Position numbers and translations under genes: made by a program. Below the pieces are notes generated by a model. The model saw only the letters and a list, made by a program, of their open reading frames with translations, made no database searches and was not told the DNA's origin. A DNA stretch of 9,797 nucleotides. Source: Oscillospiraceae bacterium. Lineage in GTDB: Bacteria > Bacillota_A > Clostridia > Oscillospirales > Oscillospiraceae. How positions within the stretch are numbered: the first letter of the stretch is position 1; each line of letters opens with the position of its first letter. Shown here piece after piece: positions 6,016-9,797 of this stretch. The stretch covers positions 1-9,797 of the forward strand of contig JAFYVA010000126.1 in the NCBI GenBank assembly GCA_017549325.1. The letters are read 5' to 3'.

Positions 6016-8571
6016 ATGCCCAAGATGACCGCCGCCAGAGCCGCCCAGATCTTCAATAGATCTGAAGAGGAAATCCGTAATTACTCGATAGCCAGCGCCA
6101 AGTTAGATTTTCTTAAGTACAATCCCGCATTCAGCTACCAGGAAAACTACGATGCCATGATGTGGCTCTTCCGCCCCTCTGCCATCACCAAGGATCAGAT
6201 CGAGGACATCATCTCCCGCTCCGACCCCAATTTCCGCTGCAGCAGCGACTCGACCCGCCGTTCCCTTTCCCGCCAGGTCGCTGACTATCGCGTCAAAGAT
6301 CTGCTGACGAGAGAGAAAATCATAGCGGATGACATGGCCGCCCATGGCGGCGTCGACGCTTTGTCCGGCAGCGGCACCGGCAACCAAAACCGTCTGACTT
6401 TCTTCCTGCGGACGGAGGGCGGCAAGGAGGCCGACAACTTCAACGAGCGCTTCCTCAACGCTTACCGCAGCGGTACGCCGGAGCAGCGCGGCCAGGTGAT
6501 TTACGAGGAGTTCAACCGCCTCCGCAAGGAGCTGGATGTTATGGAGCCCGAGGAATTGTATTCGCTGATGACCTTGAGCGATAAGCAATTTATCGAAAAG
6601 CTTCCCCATATCCACCACTTTCTTGCAATCTTGACCGAGTCTAAGGAGTTTGGCGGTGCAAAGCTCACCGAGAAGCAGTACGAGCACATCTCTCGCTTCC
6701 GCGATATCGGCACGGGCCTCCAGGGCATCATGCACACCCGCATGGCTCAGATCTCCAACCCCACCTACGAGTTTATCGGCCCCGAGACCTTCCGCACCCG
6801 CGACCTTATGCCTTCCATGGGGGCATCCAAAAACATCCTGGAGGATGAAGATTTCTCCGCAAAGGGTGACGGCCGCGCGCCCGACGACCAGCCCATCCAC
6901 CAATTCCTCAGCGACTGCTACTTCATCGCGAATATGTCCGGCGATATGGTGCGCGAGGCAGTCTGCGCCAAGGATCCCCGCTTGAACAGCGCCACTTGGA
7001 GCGTTGAGGGCAGCACGCCGCAGGAGCTGGCCGGGTCCATTTCCGAGGATATCAAGGCCTTCCGTCCCGTGGTGGCCCGCCTCAGAACCGGCGAGGTGAA
7101 GGTCGTGGCCTCCCCCTACGACACCGAGGCAAAGAGTCTGGAGCAGTATCTCGGCGCACTGAGCGCCATCGCCGACAAGTCCAACCGCTTCCTCTTCACC
7201 GGCTCGAAGCAGTTCGATGATATGAATACGACGATGAAGAATATGCTCTCGATGGCCAAGTCCGGCAAAGGGCTCTCCGGTGCAGAGCTGGAGAACTGGA
7301 TGACGCTCCTGCAGCAGCGGGCACAGGAGTATCTGGAATACAAGGGCTACGACAAGAAAAACATGGACCGCGTCGACGGCTATGACCCCGTCAACCTGCC
7401 CGAGAGCAAGAACAGCCGCGAACAAAGCCGCATTGAGCTGGCTGCCACCCTCGTCAAACTCACCCGAGCCCACGCGAAGGTGCGGGAGAAGACGAAGGAT
7501 ATGGACAAGAAGCTGTCCGAGCAGACTGCGGCGAAGAAGGCTGCTCCCAAGAAGGTCAACAAGTCTGCCACCCTGGTCGGCGTGGAAGGCTTCCTCAAGA
7601 ACGCCAACTCCGCGCTGCACTTCGTTCCCAAGGACCGCGCGAAAGATGCACCGTTCCAGCTGAGCGGCGACACGGGCGCCGGTCTCACCGAATTCGGTAT
7701 GCTGGCGCTGTTTGGCGTCGCCTCCCCCGACACCAAGTATCGAACCACGACGAAGAAAGAGGGTCAGGAGTTTGAAGAGCATGTGAACGACCCCGACAAG
7801 GCATACCCCGAGATGCTCTCCAACGTCATCTACCGCAAGCACACCAACTATAATCGCACAGCCATCGCATCGGCCAGTGCTCTGCTCCGTAAGTGCAAGA
7901 ATAACGCCATCGATGCCATCGTCGCCGCAGATGCCGGCAACTTCGAGCTGATGGGTAAGCTGATTGCCAACGGTCTGAAGCAGAACACCAAGCTGATGGA
8001 CAGCCAGAAGGCCATCAACGAGGACTTTATCGCCTGCTCTGATATCAACGCCAAGGCGCTGGATCTGATGGCCCGTAACCCCGAACTGGAAAAAGCCGTC
8101 AGCAATAACATGACGAAGGCCGAGCTCAACGCTGCAAAGGCTGCCGCCGCCATGGGCAAGGTGCACCTGGAGGGTGTCAAATCCCTTGATAAGATCGCCG
8201 AGAGCAACTATATCCTCAACGCCAACCATGAAAAGGATCTCATCAACGTCTTCCAGATGTCCTATGTGGACAACCAGTTCGCCAGCAAGACCGTCTCGCT
8301 GGAGCAGAGCCCCTACGGCAGTGATCCCGCCCTCCCCGATAAGATCAACGGCCTGCTGGCCAATAACATTGATACCACAAAGATCCTTTCCAGCGGTAGC
8401 GAAAATATCCAAGCCCTGCTGAACAACCGCAACAAACAGAGCGAGGCCTGCAACGATATCATCCTTGAGAGTCAGAATAAGCCCGAGAGCAAGAAACAGG
8501 CAGCGCCCGAGAAAGTCGTCAACAAGGAAAACGAAAAGGAACAGGACGCCAACGTCAAGAGCATGACCTGA
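6016..8571 (+). CDS. Large soluble protein of unknown function (851 residues)
   Basis: I do not recognise this protein. The start at ATG 6016-6018 is set by AGGAGG (6002-6007) 8 bases upstream; the frame stays open further upstream, but that extension is low-complexity Phe/Pro/Lys sequence from the AT-rich intergenic region. There is no signal peptide, membrane helix or sorting motif, so it is probably cytoplasmic. It is charged and mostly helical. Visible parts: an N-terminal region (1-about 280) of short helices; a segment around Cys301 (QFLSDCYFIAN, 296-306) resembling the active-site stretch of calpain-type cysteine proteases; a helical region to about 450; a basic coiled-coil-like Lys/Ala linker (about 470-516); a second helical region (517-about 810); and a disordered Lys/Glu/Asn/Gln tail (about 816-851). 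Only six cysteines are present (75, 301, 317, 627, 674, 812). It is a single-gene unit, divergent from the TRAP operon and convergent with thrS. Codon use and GC content look like the neighbours, so no sign of recent transfer. Confidence 0.88.
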   Translation: MPKMTAARAAQIFNRSEEEIRNYSIASAKLDFLKYNPAFSYQENYDAMMWLFRPSAITKDQIEDIISRSDPNFRCSSDSTRRSLSRQVADYRVKDLLTREKIIADDMAAHGGVDALSGSGTGNQNRLTFFLRTEGGKEADNFNERFLNAYRSGTPEQRGQVIYEEFNRLRKELDVMEPEELYSLMTLSDKQFIEKLPHIHHFLAILTESKEFGGAKLTEKQYEHISRFRDIGTGLQGIMHTRMAQISNPTYEFIGPETFRTRDLMPSMGASKNILEDEDFSAKGDGRAPDDQPIHQFLSDCYFIANMSGDMVREAVCAKDPRLNSATWSVEGSTPQELAGSISEDIKAFRPVVARLRTGEVKVVASPYDTEAKSLEQYLGALSAIADKSNRFLFTGSKQFDDMNTTMKNMLSMAKSGKGLSGAELENWMTLLQQRAQEYLEYKGYDKKNMDRVDGYDPVNLPESKNSREQSRIELAATLVKLTRAHAKVREKTKDMDKKLSEQTAAKKAAPKKVNKSATLVGVEGFLKNANSALHFVPKDRAKDAPFQLSGDTGAGLTEFGMLALFGVASPDTKYRTTTKKEGQEFEEHVNDPDKAYPEMLSNVIYRKHTNYNRTAIASASALLRKCKNNAIDAIVAADAGNFELMGKLIANGLKQNTKLMDSQKAINEDFIACSDINAKALDLMARNPELEKAVSNNMTKAELNAAKAAAAMGKVHLEGVKSLDKIAESNYILNANHEKDLINVFQMSYVDNQFASKTVSLEQSPYGSDPALPDKINGLLANNIDTTKILSSGSENIQALLNNRNKQSEACNDIILESQNKPESKKQAAPEKVVNKENEKEQDANVKSMT

Positions 8572-8590
8572 CACGCGATCTATGCACACA

Positions 8591-8625
8591 AAAAAAGAAA
8601 AGCCCCATCGGGGCTTTTCTTTTTT
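8591..8625. terminator. Bidirectional rho-independent terminator between the orphan gene and thrS
   Basis: A perfect 16-bp stem (8591-8606 with 8610-8625) with a 3-base loop has a core of AAAAGCCCC/GGGGCTTTT flanked by A-runs on the left and T-runs on the right. It therefore presents a GC hairpin plus T-tract on both strands and can end transcription of the plus-strand orphan gene and the minus-strand thrS. Confidence 0.93.
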
Positions 8626-8640
8626 ATCGTTTTGGGCAGT

Positions 8641-9797
8641 TTACTTCTTGGCGCGGGTGTCCACAACGTCCTTGACCAGTGCAGCGAAGTCCTCGAAGCT
8701 CATAGCGCCGAGGTCGCCGTCGGCACGGTGACGGGGAGAGACGGTGCCGTTCTCGATATCGCGGTCGCCCACGATGACCATGTAGGGCACCTTCTCGATC
8801 TGGGCGTCGCGAATCTTCTTGCCGATCTTCTCGTTGCGGTAGTCCACCTCCACGCGGAAGCCCATGGACTCCATGGCGCGGGCCTTCTCGGCGCAGTAGT
8901 CGGCGGCGCGGTCGGTGACGGGCAGGAAGCGCACCTGCTCGGGGGACATCCAGGTGGGCAGAGCGCCGGCATACTTCTCGATCAGCAGGGCCAGCGTACG
9001 CTCATAGCAGCCCATGGAGGTGCGGTGGATAATATAGGGCAGAGCCTTCTCGCCGTTCTCGTCGATATAATACATACCGAACTTCTCAGCCAGCAGCATA
9101 TCGATCTGGATGGTGATGAGGGTGTCCTCCTTGCCGAAGACGTTCTTCACCTGAATATCCAGCTTGGGGCCGTAGAAGGCGGCCTCGTCGATGCCGATCT
9201 CGTACTTCACACCCAGAGAATCGAGGATCTGGCCCATAACATTCTGAGCCGTCTCCCACTGCTCGGCAGTGCCCTCATACTTGTCGGTGTTGTTGGGATC
9301 CCACTGGGAGAAACGGAAGGTAGCATCCTCCTTCAGACCCAGCGTCTCCAGGCAGTAGTTGGCCAGCTCGAAGCAGCCGCGGAACTCCTCCTCCAGCTGA
9401 TCGGGACGCAGGATCAGGTGACCCTCGGAGATGGTGAACTGACGGACGCGGATGAGGCCGTGCATCTCGCCGGAATCCTCGTTGCGGAACAGCGTGGAGG
9501 TCTCGCCCAGACGCATGGGCAGATCGCGGTAGGAGCGCTGACGGTTCAGGAAGGTCTGATACTGGAAGGGGCAGGTCATGGGGCGGAGGGCGAAGCACTC
9601 CTTGGTCTCGTCATCGGGATCGCCCATGATGAACATACCCTCGCGGTAATGATCCCAGTGGCCGGAGATCTTGTAGAGGTCACGCTTGGCCATGAGAGGC
9701 GTCTTGGTCAGCATATAGCCGCGGCGCTGCTCCTCATCCTCGATCCAGCGCTGCAGGATCTGGATGGTGCGGGCACCCTTGGGCAGCAGGATGGGCA
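8641..9797 (-). CDS. thrS: Threonyl-tRNA synthetase (N-terminus outside window)
   Basis: The enzyme charges tRNA-Thr with threonine using ATP, in the cytoplasm. The visible 385 codons cover the class II catalytic core and the anticodon-binding domain; the frame is open through base 9797, so the internal Met at 9714 is not the start. Visible landmarks are the motif 1 region (LLPKGARTIQILQRWIEDEE), SGHWDHYREGMF, motif 2 (RNEDSGEMHGLIRVRQF), and motif 3 (GCYERTLALLIEKYAG). The three expected zinc ligands are present: Cys at 9571-9573 (in MTCPFQ), His at 9418-9420 (SEGHL) and His at 9025-9027 (IIHRTS). The C-terminal domain runs from about 8920 and includes the family's RADGDLG-like block. The zinc-site segment reads MTCPFQYQ where E. 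coli ThrRS has MNCPGH, marking a divergent ThrRS branch that I associate from memory with Clostridia. Whether it has the N-terminal editing domain cannot be seen. A T-box leader would be expected upstream, outside the window. Confidence 0.96.
   Translation of the reverse strand, partial: PILLPKGARTIQILQRWIEDEEQRRGYMLTKTPLMAKRDLYKISGHWDHYREGMFIMGDPDDETKECFALRPMTCPFQYQTFLNRQRSYRDLPMRLGETSTLFRNEDSGEMHGLIRVRQFTISEGHLILRPDQLEEEFRGCFELANYCLETLGLKEDATFRFSQWDPNNTDKYEGTAEQWETAQNVMGQILDSLGVKYEIGIDEAAFYGPKLDIQVKNVFGKEDTLITIQIDMLLAEKFGMYYIDENGEKALPYIIHRTSMGCYERTLALLIEKYAGALPTWMSPEQVRFLPVTDRAADYCAEKARAMESMGFRVEVDYRNEKIGKKIRDAQIEKVPYMVIVGDRDIENGTVSPRHRADGDLGAMSFEDFAALVKDVVDTRAKK

Noticed and set aside
6103..8589. 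828-codon open frame on the minus strand opposite the orphan gene
   Set aside because: It is an antisense shadow created by GC-biased codon use; it has no ribosome binding site, runs through the terminator, and has a Leu/Val/Gly/His-rich composition without recognisable domains. The plus-strand gene has the Shine-Dalgarno and normal protein composition.
1..9797. tRNA genes, CRISPR repeats, transposons, phage or toxin-antitoxin genes
   Set aside because: No repeat array, transposase-like frame or small paired genes were seen on either strand.

Overview
The window looks like chromosomal DNA from a fairly GC-rich, low-pathogenicity-signal Firmicute of the class Clostridia, most like the gut Oscillospiraceae (Oscillibacter/Flavonifractor/Lawsonibacter type). 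The reasons are strong AGGAGG ribosome binding sites, sigma-A promoters with 17-bp spacers, short lipoprotein signals, an xpaC-telA pair, a TAXI-type TRAP transporter and a clostridial-looking ThrRS. This placement is an inference from gene content, not from a marker gene. There are no tRNAs, rRNAs, CRISPR repeats, insertion sequences or phage genes.

Layout. On the minus strand from the left edge are a TelA-family protein (cut by the window edge) and, upstream of it, an XpaC-family membrane protein. The two form one operon behind a near-consensus promoter (1609-1637). Next is a small membrane protein of the DUF6512 type (1675-2220, minus) with its own terminator, which abuts the xpaC promoter. 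Then comes a two-gene TRAP transporter operon (minus): a TAXI-family lipoprotein solute receptor (4532-5527) is transcribed first from a clear promoter (5612-5640), followed by a fused 4TM/12TM TRAP permease (2404-4401). A strong hairpin lies between the two genes and a strong terminator follows the permease.

An AT-rich, T-tract-laden intergenic region (5528-6015), holding an 18-bp perfect palindrome, separates the TRAP operon from the only plus-strand gene. That gene (6016-8571) encodes an 851-residue soluble, highly charged protein that I do not recognise. It has its own Shine-Dalgarno sequence, a small hairpin just before it and a terminator after it, so it is a free-standing transcription unit. 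It converges on the last gene, threonyl-tRNA synthetase (minus, N-terminus outside the window), and the two share a symmetrical bidirectional terminator.

The transporter, XpaC/TelA pair and ThrRS are ordinary. The part most worth a second look is the 851-residue orphan: a large intracellular protein containing one short stretch that resembles the active-site cysteine motif of calpain/papain-type proteases, although no matching His/Asn motifs could be found. Nothing in the window identifies a complete new multi-gene system.
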